Below are positions 56,185-64,000 of a DNA stretch of 64,000 bases, in pieces. The position numbers and the translations under genes were made by a program. The stretch covers positions 1 through 64,000 of the forward strand of contig CAWFYS010000009.1 of assembly GCA_963820075.1 (NCBI GenBank). Direction: 5' to 3'. The DNA is from Kumtagia sp963820075 (lineage in GTDB: Bacteria > Pseudomonadota > Alphaproteobacteria > Rhizobiales > Rhizobiaceae). The notes under the pieces were generated by a model. That model had not been told where the DNA came from, searched no databases, and was given only the letters and a program-made list of their open reading frames with translations. Within the stretch, counting starts at the first letter, position 1. Each line of letters starts with the position of its first letter.

Positions 56185-57773
56185 GCTTGGTCCATTTCCA
56201 TCGAAAACAGCCGCAGCGCATTCGCCACGAAGCCCTGCTGCCGATCCGGCCGATCGGAGTGGAGCGGCAGCATCGACAAAAACAAATGGATGGTGATTCC
56301 GAGGATCTCGCGGTCCGTCAGGCGCAGGCCGTTCACCTGAAACGCCGGCAGGCGGGTGGCGAGCTTGGCAATTGCCGAATCCTTCGGAAACTCGATCGTC
56401 AGGTCACGCTCGTGGAAGCCGCTCCATTTGGCCCTGCCGGCCAATATGAAATCATATCCCCCGACGAAGGAGTGGCAAAGCTTGGCCATGTCGTAGCGAA
56501 CATCGCCGAAGATTGTCGGCTCTCCCGACCGAGTAAAGCCCCGGGGATCGATGACGCGAATCTGCCGCGTTCGAAAGTCGTAGAAAATGTTGGTGCAGCA
56601 CAGATCGCCGTGCATCACGCCGAGAAAGGCCGAATTGTCGAAATCTATTTGCTGGCCGGCCATTTTTGCGATCCGCCGCAAGCTCGGTGTCCGCTTGCCG
56701 CCAATCCGCCATTCCTGATCAGGACTGAGATCAAACGCCTTTTCGAAGGCGGCAAGCCGGTCCATGGTTTTCTGAGTCGTGAGTTCTCCTATGACCTTGC
56801 GGTCCGAATCCGGTCGCCTTCCGGTTGTCAGGCAGTCGCCCATGAACGAGAAGCATGCGTCCAGAATATGCGTCCAGGTCTTGACCCCGACATCCCCGAA
56901 GACAAACAACTCGTGCAACGACGGCAGCGGCATGTACTCCACCAGGTAGCCGCTGTTTTCCACACCGCGCCCAAGAAAGGCCGGCGTGTATCTGCGCAAA
57001 GGAGGGGGCAGAGATTCAAACCAATTTGCTTCCGCTTCGATCTTGGCACGATCGTGGGAGCGCTTCGCCACAGTGCGGAAACTGATGTCGAGTTCGTTGA
57101 AGGCGCGCTGCGTGCGGACATGGCATCGGGAACGATAGAAGGTCTGCAGATGGCCAAAGTCGAGCCAGTTCGTGGCGTGCCATAGCTTCATCTCCGCAGC
57201 GTCACGGTAGGACCGGATCGCGGCAACGAAATCTCCCTTGGCCCTGGCCAGACACCTTCGCAGTTCGATGCCGTCGGCAAACATGAAATAGCCGGTCAGC
57301 ACCTCGGCACTTTCGGTTTCATCCCGGCCGGTTGAAAGTTTCTCTCGAAGGATCGCGCGACGATCTTCAAGGCTGCCCCATTCATAGGTATCGGGCGCTA
57401 CGTCCACGGCGAGAAGGTCGTCCGACTCGCCAGGCAGGTCGTAGATCAGGGTGTCGCCGTGCAGAATACGCACAGCGTTGTCGGTGTTGCCGATTATTTC
57501 CAGGGCATAGAGAACACTCTCGCCGAGCCGTAGCCCGCGAGGCACGGGAATGACGGTTACCCCCGCGGCATCCAGGTTTGCCTTGTCCCATTCGGTAACG
57601 GCATAGTCTTCGGGAACAGTCAAGAACCGCGCTTCGCCGACCTTCCCCAATTCCAGCAATTGAAGCTCATAAAGTCGGTGATGTCCAACAGGCAGAAAGG
57701 CTGAGGGAAGGCGACCATATTCGGCGGCAATTTCATCGTCGACATACGCGGCGGAAGTGATGAGCGAAATCAT
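56181..57773 (-). CDS. nucleotidyltransferase-like domain fused to an aminoglycoside-phosphotransferase-like kinase
   Basis: 530 residues. The N-terminal third is nucleotidyltransferase-like (LPSAFLPVGHHRLYELQLLE, then RILHGDTLIYDLPGESDDL) but lacks the usual G-x-G-x-R signature. The C-terminal half is an APH/choline-kinase fold: catalytic GVMHGDLCCTNIFYDFRT and metal-binding IRVIDPRGF. Together with the HAD gene upstream and the nucleotidyltransferase downstream it resembles phosphorylate-then-activate modules of capsule loci. Confidence 0.75.
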   Translation of the reverse strand: MISLITSAAYVDDEIAAEYGRLPSAFLPVGHHRLYELQLLELGKVGEARFLTVPEDYAVTEWDKANLDAAGVTVIPVPRGLRLGESVLYALEIIGNTDNAVRILHGDTLIYDLPGESDDLLAVDVAPDTYEWGSLEDRRAILREKLSTGRDETESAEVLTGYFMFADGIELRRCLARAKGDFVAAIRSYRDAAEMKLWHATNWLDFGHLQTFYRSRCHVRTQRAFNELDISFRTVAKRSHDRAKIEAEANWFESLPPPLRRYTPAFLGRGVENSGYLVEYMPLPSLHELFVFGDVGVKTWTHILDACFSFMGDCLTTGRRPDSDRKVIGELTTQKTMDRLAAFEKAFDLSPDQEWRIGGKRTPSLRRIAKMAGQQIDFDNSAFLGVMHGDLCCTNIFYDFRTRQIRVIDPRGFTRSGEPTIFGDVRYDMAKLCHSFVGGYDFILAGRAKWSGFHERDLTIEFPKDSAIAKLATRLPAFQVNGLRLTDREILGITIHLFLSMLPLHSDRPDRQQGFVANALRLFSMEMDQA

Positions 57774-57776
57774 TGG

Positions 57777-58154
57777 TTAATCTCTATTTCGTCCGAACAA
57801 CCGGCTCACCTCGGCCGGACTTAGGCTGACAAACTCGTCCGGGCGCAACGCTCGATCATCCACGTAGAACCCCTGTTCGCCGCACCAGGGTTTGCCGACA
57901 ACAACCTCGTCGTACGGCACGCCGTGTCGGTCCAGCCAGGCCAGGACGGTGGGAAGTGTATGGACGTTGATCAGTCCAACATTCCCCTCGAAACTGCGCA
58001 TGTTTCTGGCTGTCAAAACCGTGATGGTAAAACCTACCTCTTTGTATTCGCGAAGTTTTTCGACGACACGCGGTTGCGGACGCTTTTCCGCGTATGACCT
58101 GGAGGGGTCATCCTCGGTTAACGTCCCGTCGAGATCGACGACTATCCGATTCAT
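57777..58154 (-). CDS. HAD-superfamily phosphatase of capsule type
   Basis: 125 residues. IVVDLDGTLTEDD is the HAD nucleophile motif, ITVLTARNMRSFEGN the second motif, and YDEVVVGKPWCGEQGFYVDD the third and fourth. This is the small capsular-polysaccharide HAD family. It sits 3 nt upstream of the nucleotidyltransferase-kinase gene and probably acts in the same sugar activation route. Confidence 0.82.
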   Translation of the reverse strand: MNRIVVDLDGTLTEDDPSRSYAEKRPQPRVVEKLREYKEVGFTITVLTARNMRSFEGNVGLINVHTLPTVLAWLDRHGVPYDEVVVGKPWCGEQGFYVDDRALRPDEFVSLSPAEVSRLFGRNRD

Positions 58155-58287
58155 TCAATATCCCCTGGCAAATCGTTGAGAACGCGTCGCTGGCGTGCGT
58201 CCGCGCAGAAGCAGCCGTGGCGTCCGTCCGGCTTGCGTTCGGAGGGCTTGCAATGGTCGTTTCCGCTGACCAACCGCACGGTCTTGC

Positions 58288-59349
58288 TCACCCCAGCAGA
58301 TCCCAGCTCACCGGGGTGCCTTTCTTGACCGCCGTGCCGACGCGGCGGCCGATGAGCGTATCGTGGAACTTCGGCGCAAGTCCGAGGCCCGGCCGGATGC
58401 TGCGGATGTTGTCGGCCGTGATCACGCCGCCCGCCGCTATGTCCTTCGTCACATAGAGCGAGCGCCGGCGGGTGCGGCCCTTCTGCTCCGACTCCGTCGC
58501 GCCGTAGAAGATCGAGCCCAAGGCCGCTTGCGCCGTCCTCACCTCGTCGACCAGACCCTTGAACTCATGCGGCTCCAGCGAGAAGGCGGAATCGACGCCG
58601 CCTTCGGCGCGCGACATGATGAAGTGCTTCTCGATCACTCCCGCGCCAAGCGCCGTGGCCGCGACCGCCGCGCCGATGCCGAGCGTATGGTCGGAAAGCC
58701 CCGCCTCGCAGCCGAACAGGTCCGCCAGATGCGGAATGGTGCGAAGGTTCGAGTTTTCCGGCGAGGCCGGATAGGAACTCGTACATTTGAGCAGGACGAG
58801 ATGCTTGCAGCCGGCGCCGCGCGCCGCCGTGACCGCATCGTCGATCTCGGCGATCGTCGCCATGCCGGTCGAAATGATCAGCGGCTTTCCGGTCGAGGCG
58901 ACCTTTTTGATCAGCGGGATGTCGACGCATTCGAAGGAGGCGACCTTGTAACAAGGCACGTCGAGCGTTTCCAGGAAGTCCACCGAGGTGGCGTCAAAGG
59001 CCGAACTGAAGGCAAGCATGCCGTGGCTTCTGGCGCGGTCGAAGATCGGCTTGTGCCATTCCCAAGGCGTGTGCGCTTCCTTGTACAGGTTGTAGAGGTC
59101 GCGGCCGGCCCAGAGCGACGACGGGTTCGCAATAACGAATTCGCCTTCGGCAATGTCGAGCGTCATGGTGTCGGGCGTATAGGTCTGCAGCTTCAGCGCA
59201 TCGGCACCGGCCGACGCCGCCGCATCGACGATCGCGAGCGCCTTGTCGAGCGAAGCATTATGGTTGCCCGACATTTCCGCGATGATGAAAGGCGACGGGT
59301 CGTTCGCCTTTTCGGTACCGGCATGGAGTATCTGTTTCAGTCGGGCCAT
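58288..59349 (-). CDS. pseI: pseudaminic acid synthase PseI
   Basis: 353 residues. The N-terminal NeuB barrel (FIIAEMSGNHNASLDKALAI, ADALKLQTYTPDTMTLD, LKCTSSYPASPENSNL, GLSDHTLGIGAAVAATALG) is followed by a C-terminal SAF antifreeze-like domain (ITADNIRSIRPGLGLAPKFH, then GTPVSWDLL). It condenses 6-deoxy-AltdiNAc (or a variant) with PEP to the nonulosonate. SGNHN rather than NeuB's usual residues favours PseI. Confidence 0.9.
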   Translation of the reverse strand: MARLKQILHAGTEKANDPSPFIIAEMSGNHNASLDKALAIVDAAASAGADALKLQTYTPDTMTLDIAEGEFVIANPSSLWAGRDLYNLYKEAHTPWEWHKPIFDRARSHGMLAFSSAFDATSVDFLETLDVPCYKVASFECVDIPLIKKVASTGKPLIISTGMATIAEIDDAVTAARGAGCKHLVLLKCTSSYPASPENSNLRTIPHLADLFGCEAGLSDHTLGIGAAVAATALGAGVIEKHFIMSRAEGGVDSAFSLEPHEFKGLVDEVRTAQAALGSIFYGATESEQKGRTRRRSLYVTKDIAAGGVITADNIRSIRPGLGLAPKFHDTLIGRRVGTAVKKGTPVSWDLLG

Positions 59350-59412
59350 TGGCGTTTCTTTCGGATGACAGAAGAGTGAGTTGGAGGAGGCGGCCGGCCG
59401 CCGTGACCGGGG

Positions 59413-60325
59413 TCAGCTTTCGCAATCGCGGCTCGATGTCGCGAGAAAATCGGCCAAGCCTTCGGCCAGGCTGAAGCGCGGTCGCCAGCCGAGCGACGAG
59501 GCGGCATGGCCTATGTCCATGCTGTTCTTGCGCGCCGGCGCCTCGTGCGACGTTCCGATGGCGAGGTTTCCCGCGTTTGCAAACACCGCGTTCACCGTCT
59601 CGGCCATTTCCATCACCGTATAGGCCTCGCCACTGCCGATGTTGAAGGTTCCGCCCGGGCTATTCCCGCCCAGCGACGCGACGATGGCGTTCACCGCGTC
59701 GCGCACGTAGAGCTGGTCGATGCTGACCAGCCGGTTGCCCTGCAAGGTGAGCGTGCGCTTGCCGCGCGCCTCGCTGGCAAAGCGCATCAGGGCCGGCGTG
59801 CCTTTTTCGCCATGGCCGTACACGGCGGCGAAGCGCAAATTGGTCAGCCTGACTTTTCCGCCGCGGGCGTGAAGGTTCGCTACCTGCTCGGCCATGAGTT
59901 TCGACAAACCGTAAGCGTTGAGCGGATGCGCAACATCGGTTTCACGATAAGGGGCCGCGTTTTCCGCCGAATAGACGGCGATCGTCGAGGCCAGCGTGAC
60001 ACCGCGAACGCCGGCCAGCTTAGCCGCGCGCATCAGGTTCTCGACCGCAAGGACGTTCGGCTCGATGAACGGCGCCAGCCGGTTGGGGTCGTCGTCGCGC
60101 GTCATGCGGCGGCCCGGCCAGATGGACTACCGCGTCGATGCCCGGGAGCAGCGACATGAGGCTTTGCTCCGAATAGTCGGTCGCGCGATGGCTCAAACGG
60201 CCGTCCTCGCCATTGCGCGGACAGTCGCCGCGTCCCACGGCGACAACGTCGTTGCCGCCCTCCAGCAGCGCTTCAACGACGTAGCGGCCGATGAAGCCGG
60301 ACGCGCCGGTTACCATCACTTTCAT
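59413..60325 (-). CDS. NAD-dependent sugar epimerase/dehydratase, one frameshift
   Basis: Extended SDR: MKVMVTGASGFIGRYVVEAL, DAVVHLAG, then (shift near 60110) GVRGVTLASTIAVYSAENA, catalytic Tyr/Lys in NAYGLSKLMAEQ, and LTNLRFAAVYGHGEKGTPAL. About 303 residues, substrate unknown. It lies 70 bp after the ATP-grasp gene and 63 bp before pseI on the same strand, so it belongs to the pse transcript. Confidence 0.82.
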
Positions 60326-60395
60326 TCAGACCCCCCGGTCAACATGCAACCAAGCCTTGTAGCGCTGATATAGCACGACTCATCCGCGAGCGCGG

Positions 60396-61520
60396 CTAGC
60401 GCTTTCGAACGTAATATCCGACAACCTCCAGCCGCCCATTTACGGACACGACAGGCTGGCCGTCCTCGTAGCGGTACTCGTGATAGAGCGCGTCCGCCGG
60501 CACGGGAAAGCGACCCTTCTCGAAGGGCCGTCCGGGCGGCATCTGCTGGAACATCAGTTCATAGACCGCGCCCGGCTCATGCCTGCCGGACTGCTTCGGC
60601 ACCCGTTCACCGGTCAGCCGCCGCACGGCGCCGTCGAGAAAATCGATGCCGCGAGCCGCCTTTATCAGCCGCCACACATGACATCCGTCCAGCCTCGGCG
60701 CGATCTCGACGATGCGCGGGCCTTCCGGCGTGACGATCATCTGGTAGTAGAGCGTGCCGTTCCGGATGCCGAGCGAACGGGTTACGTCTTCGACGAGCTT
60801 CGCCGCCGCCTTCACCTGATCCTCGGGAACGCTGACGATCGGAATAAGATGACCCGCCGGGATGCCAAAATTGTCTCCCGCGTGCACAAGGCGCTCGGAT
60901 AGTTCCGACACCACCAGCTCGCCGTCGCTGACCAGCACGTTGCAGGAAATTTCCACGCCTTCAAGGAAGGCCTCCAATATGGCGCGGCGCGGCTCCTTGC
61001 AGGCCGCGATCGCCTCGCCGATCGCCTGCGCGAGTTCGGCCTTCCGCAGGACCTTGCTGACACCGCGCTGCCCCTGCGCATCGCTCGGCTTTACCACGCA
61101 AGGGAACACCTGCCACTCGTTCGCCTCCTCGACCGACGACACCTCGGCGAAGGCGACAGGACTCAGGCCCCTGCCGTTCAAATATGCGCGCAGCAGCGGC
61201 TTCTTGTTGAAAACCTCGATCAGGCCGCTGTCGAAAAACCGCGGCAGGCCGAGTCTCTCGGAAGCCTCGGTGGCGGCTGTGATCGCGACGTCCGACGAGA
61301 CCGAGTAGACGATGCCTGCGTTGCGGTCCCGCGCCAGCGCGCAGACGCCGTCGATGTCGCGTATGTCGAGTTGCTCGAAGCTGTCCGCGAGCGTCTCGCC
61401 GGGATCGCCGACCCGCCGCCCCGACACGGAGGTGACCTCCCAGCCGCGCTGCTTGAGATAGCGGATCAGATCCGCCTGTCCGGCATTGGCGCCAAGAACG
61501 ATGGCCGAGCCGTTGTTCAT
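60396..61520 (-). CDS. ATP-grasp ligase-like protein in the pse operon
   Basis: 374 residues: an N-terminal Rossmann-like domain (AIVLGANAGQADLIRYLKQR), then ATP-grasp (VFPCVVKPSDAQGQRGVSKV, AILEAFLEGVEISCNVLV, RIVEIAPRLDGCHVWRLIKA). ATP-grasp enzymes join a carboxylate to an amine via an acyl phosphate. Start overlaps the pseG stop by 4 nt (ATGA). With no PseH acetyltransferase visible, it might acylate the 4-amino group of the sugar or nonulosonate (inference). Confidence 0.85.
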   Translation of the reverse strand: MNNGSAIVLGANAGQADLIRYLKQRGWEVTSVSGRRVGDPGETLADSFEQLDIRDIDGVCALARDRNAGIVYSVSSDVAITAATEASERLGLPRFFDSGLIEVFNKKPLLRAYLNGRGLSPVAFAEVSSVEEANEWQVFPCVVKPSDAQGQRGVSKVLRKAELAQAIGEAIAACKEPRRAILEAFLEGVEISCNVLVSDGELVVSELSERLVHAGDNFGIPAGHLIPIVSVPEDQVKAAAKLVEDVTRSLGIRNGTLYYQMIVTPEGPRIVEIAPRLDGCHVWRLIKAARGIDFLDGAVRRLTGERVPKQSGRHEPGAVYELMFQQMPPGRPFEKGRFPVPADALYHEYRYEDGQPVVSVNGRLEVVGYYVRKR

Positions 61521-62569
61521 TTCCTTCGGTCCTTAAGCAAGTGATCTGCAAGCCGCCGCGCGCCGCGGCCGTCGACCGCCATTCGCCCGACCGCCGACAT
61601 CGCGGCCCGCCGCGCGCGATCGGCGATGAGGCCGAGCACCCTTTCCGCGAGCAGTTCGGCGGTGACATCGGCACGGCGCCCGAGGTAGGCCGCGGCGCCG
61701 AGTTTCTCCCATGCGTCGCATTGGCGAAGCTGGTTGTCCGCAAGCGCCATCACCACCATCGGCAAGCCGCAGGAGGCCGCCTCGTAAATGCTGATGCCGC
61801 CGCCGAGCAGGGCCAGATCGCAACCCGCGAACAGCCCGGCTATGTCCCGAGGCTCGACATGCAGCACGGCGCGGTTGCCGGCATTCCGGTCGATCCAGGC
61901 CTGGACGGCCTCGTTGTTGGGATTTCGCGACCCGGACATGATCGCATAGCGGATATTGTCCGGTGTTCTTCCGATCAGGGCCTGGAGCGCAAGCAGGATC
62001 GCGCCGTGGTCATTGCCGCCGCCGAACGAAACCATGATCGTCTCGACGTCGCGCTCGTCAGGGCGCGGCGCCGGCGGTGGAAATTCGGGGCGCAGCACGG
62101 CGTAGCGCGGACCAAACAGCATTTCGGCATCCGGATTGAGGAGACAAGGCCCCCAACGCTCGGCGGTTTCGGACGGACTGCCATGGACGATCATGTCGGC
62201 ACGGAACCGGTGCTCCTTGCTCGCATCGAAGTGCTGCATCCAGATCATGCCTTCGCCGTGCAGCACGTCCTGAAACGGCGGATCGACCCGGTAGTCGTCG
62301 AGCACCGCCCTGCGGGCGCCATGCTGCCGCGCCACGGCGACGAAGCGTTCCGCGTCGCTCTCGCCCGATTCCCACTCAGGCAGCGCAATCCAGTCGTCGA
62401 AAAGTCCGGCATCGCCTTGGGTCCGATACTCGACCGGCGGACCGACCATGACGCAGCGTTGACCCAATCGCTTCAGAGCCTCGGCAAAGGTCCGCGAACG
62501 CATCAGATGACCGATTCCGATGGCCGGGCTCACGTCGCAGCGGAAGATGATCGGTGCCATGCCGCTCAA
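61517..62569 (-). CDS. pseG: UDP-sugar hydrolase PseG
   Basis: 350 residues, GT-B fold like MurG: IIFRCDVSPAIGIGHLMRSR (catalytic His region), VMVSFGGGNDHGAILLAL-type ETIMVSFGGGNDHGAILLAL, CDLALLGGGISIYEAASCGL and PMVVMALADNQ. PseG removes UDP from the diamino sugar before condensation by PseI. Length matches stand-alone PseG, so no PseH domain is fused. Its start overlaps the pseF stop by 4 nt. Confidence 0.9.
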   Translation of the reverse strand: MSGMAPIIFRCDVSPAIGIGHLMRSRTFAEALKRLGQRCVMVGPPVEYRTQGDAGLFDDWIALPEWESGESDAERFVAVARQHGARRAVLDDYRVDPPFQDVLHGEGMIWMQHFDASKEHRFRADMIVHGSPSETAERWGPCLLNPDAEMLFGPRYAVLRPEFPPPAPRPDERDVETIMVSFGGGNDHGAILLALQALIGRTPDNIRYAIMSGSRNPNNEAVQAWIDRNAGNRAVLHVEPRDIAGLFAGCDLALLGGGISIYEAASCGLPMVVMALADNQLRQCDAWEKLGAAAYLGRRADVTAELLAERVLGLIADRARRAAMSAVGRMAVDGRGARRLADHLLKDRRK

Positions 62570-63264
62570 GCAGGCGCTCCTGCCTTCAGGATGGAAAACA
62601 TCATCTCGGCGCGCGTCCAGTCGTCCTCATTGTCGATATCGTGAACGCGATAGCCGGGAATCATGACCGGTACGGCCCGTGGACCGAACATCGGCTCGTC
62701 GGTCATGAAGGCATCCCGTCTTCCCCAATAGAACTGGCCCGCATCGTGAAACCGCTCCTCCAGATCCTGGGTGCGGGTAAGTCGAAATTCAGGATTGCAC
62801 ATCTCGACGCCACCATTTTCGGCGCGACGCAGCGCCCGCTGAACGGGATAGGCATAGGCAGTGGCGGAGAAGGCGAAGTGCGGTTTACCATCCGTCAGCA
62901 GGGTCAGCCCGTCGCGCAGATCGCCCGGCAGGACGAAGGCAGCCGTGGCATAGATGCAGCACACCGCCTCGACCGGTCCAAACGCGCGTTCAGCCTGTTG
63001 AATGGCATGCTGGATGACCTTGCGCGTGCCGGTATGGTCGTCCGAAAGCTCGGCGGGACGCAGGAACGGCGCTTCGGCCCCGGCCGCCACGGCGATGTCG
63101 CGAATTTCGATATCGTCCGTCGACACCAGGACATGATCGAAGACGCCGGATTCGCGCGCGGCCCCGATTGCCCAGCCAATCATCGGCCTGCCGGCGAAAT
63201 CGCGCGCATTCTTTCGCGGAACCCGCTTGCTGCCGCCGCGCGCCGGAATAACCGCGATTCTCAC
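62566..63264 (-). CDS. pseF: CMP-pseudaminic acid cytidylyltransferase PseF
   Basis: About 232 residues: RIAVIPARGGSKRVPRKNAR (CTP-binding loop), GRPMIGWAIGAARESGVFDH, VLVSTDDIEIRDIAVAAGAE, CIYATAAFVLPGDL, and the tail YRVHDIDNEDDWTRAEMMFS. This is the NeuA/PseF family with a PseF-like end. It activates the nonulosonate for transfer. The GTG at 63264 gives the family start. It is first in the pseF-pseG-ATP-grasp-epimerase-pseI order. Confidence 0.9.
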   Translation of the reverse strand: MRIAVIPARGGSKRVPRKNARDFAGRPMIGWAIGAARESGVFDHVLVSTDDIEIRDIAVAAGAEAPFLRPAELSDDHTGTRKVIQHAIQQAERAFGPVEAVCCIYATAAFVLPGDLRDGLTLLTDGKPHFAFSATAYAYPVQRALRRAENGGVEMCNPEFRLTRTQDLEERFHDAGQFYWGRRDAFMTDEPMFGPRAVPVMIPGYRVHDIDNEDDWTRAEMMFSILKAGAPA

Positions 63265-63719
63265 GAAGGGGAAAACTCCTGCTGCTAGTCGACCGGCCAG
63301 AGGCCCGCCGGAGCCGGCGCGAGTTCGTCGCGCGAGAGGGAAGGCCGATTGCCGATTCGCGGCAGTCATATTCCGGGCCCGTGAACGCCGTCAATGGAGC
63401 CGGGCAGGTCCCGAGCAGGCAGGGACGGGATGCACAGCGCTGGGCTCCTGCGTCAATACGAAACGCCAGGCGGAGGTGAAGCGCTGGCATTGTTGCCTTG
63501 GGCGGCGGCGCGGCGTGGCGACAGGTTTGACATTCCGCCAGATATCACTAAGCAGTCGCAAGCGGCATGCAGGATCGACATGGTGCCCGGTCACCGGAAT
63601 CCTGGGCCGTTGAACAAAGCCTTGGGCAAACCGTTAGCGTCGCCAGCCGCTGCGCTAGACAGCCGTTATTTCAGGTGGAAACGGTATTGATAGCGATAGG
63701 CGGCAAGGGGCGGTCGAAA
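63265..63719. other. divergent intergenic region between pseF and the last gene
   Basis: No gene seen. Several short frames lack recognisable motifs. It presumably holds the pseF promoter (leftward) and that of the partial gene at 63720. Confidence 0.4.
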
Positions 63720-64000
63720 ATGCCTCGACGGGACTGGCGCTATCGGCTCGGCATCGGACTGGACAGGGTTCTGATCGCGCTCGGCCTCTACCGATACGCC
63801 CTCGCTCTGTTTCACGGCTGGCGCGACCTGCATGAACATCTTATGCATAAACTGGCTGAGTGGACCTTCGCCCGTCCGCGAATTGGGGCGGCTGTCGGGG
63901 CGTGGATGCGGCTCGCGGCCTTCCCGCGGTCGCGAAAGCTCTATCGTGCGGGCCTGACGACGCTTCGTGCGCGCTATGCGCTGGACGACAAATCCCTTCC
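63720..64000 (+). CDS. unidentified protein, N-terminal part (cut by window edge)
   Basis: The open frame starts MPRRDWRYRLGIGLDRVLIA and continues with LGLYRYALALFHGWRDLHEH and FPRSRKLYRAGLTTLRARYA to the end of the window, with good high-GC codon use. An upstream GTG at 63675 is also in frame. The composition (Leu/Arg/Trp-rich helices) suggests a helical, possibly membrane-associated start. The location at the pse island hints at a glycan role, but I do not recognise it. Confidence 0.5.
   Translation, partial: MPRRDWRYRLGIGLDRVLIALGLYRYALALFHGWRDLHEHLMHKLAEWTFARPRIGAAVGAWMRLAAFPRSRKLYRAGLTTLRARYALDDKSL

Overview
The window reads as a chromosomal segment of an alphaproteobacterium of the order Hyphomicrobiales (Rhizobiales), most like Mesorhizobium and its relatives. 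The reasons are the high-GC codon use, the gene order ruvC-ruvA-ruvB ... ybgC-tolQ-tolR-tolA-tolB-pal-cpoB-tilS-ftsH-glmM, an RcdA/DUF1465 gene, TTAA-N7-TTAA boxes of the CtrA type, and RIME-like palindromic repeats. I saw no tRNA, rRNA, CRISPR array, phage or complete insertion sequence.

Layout. 1-12 kb: end of htpX, an SDHAF4-like gene, a transglutaminase-like gene, rpmE, an MsbA-type ABC exporter, an unassigned 1.5 kb stretch, then a minus-strand run (MotA/OmpA-like pair, hemolysin III, inositol phosphatase, efp, Sel1 protein, thiE). 12-16 kb: a TauE/SafE transporter, an acyl-CoA synthetase, a small membrane protein, a probable AbcR-like small RNA behind a CtrA box, a MITE-like element, and rcdA behind a second CtrA box. 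16.5-34 kb: ruvCAB and the Tol-Pal/tilS/ftsH/glmM run, carrying two minus-strand genes (methyltransferase and GH5) and a ParDE-type toxin-antitoxin module. 34-41 kb: an outer-membrane beta-barrel gene, an autotransporter remnant, an aldehyde dehydrogenase, kduD with a kduI-like tail, a cyclase-hydrolase fusion, an AT-rich putative intramembrane protease and the second MITE copy. 41-48 kb: DUF502 and a three-gene operon of TPR/beta-barrel outer-membrane protein, FecR-domain surface protein and CHASE2 adenylate cyclase. 48.7-64 kb: a surface-polysaccharide island with pseB, pseC, pseI, pseG and pseF plus an ATP-grasp gene, sugar nucleotidyltransferase/kinase genes and an AT-rich patch.

How the genes work together. 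The Tol-Pal, FtsH and GlmM block is envelope housekeeping. The 41.7-48.2 kb operon looks like an outer-membrane secretion or assembly protein, its probable cargo and a membrane signalling cyclase. The last 15 kb makes a pseudaminic-type nonulosonate and other surface sugars. The pse genes lack a recognisable PseH acetyltransferase, while an ATP-grasp gene overlaps pseG.

Data quality. About fifteen genes carry single-base frameshifts, including normally essential ones (ftsH, glmM) and conserved ones (rpmE, efp, tolA). At least one lies in a seven-base homopolymer. Consensus errors in a draft assembly explain this better than mass gene decay. Boundaries of these genes are given across the frames.
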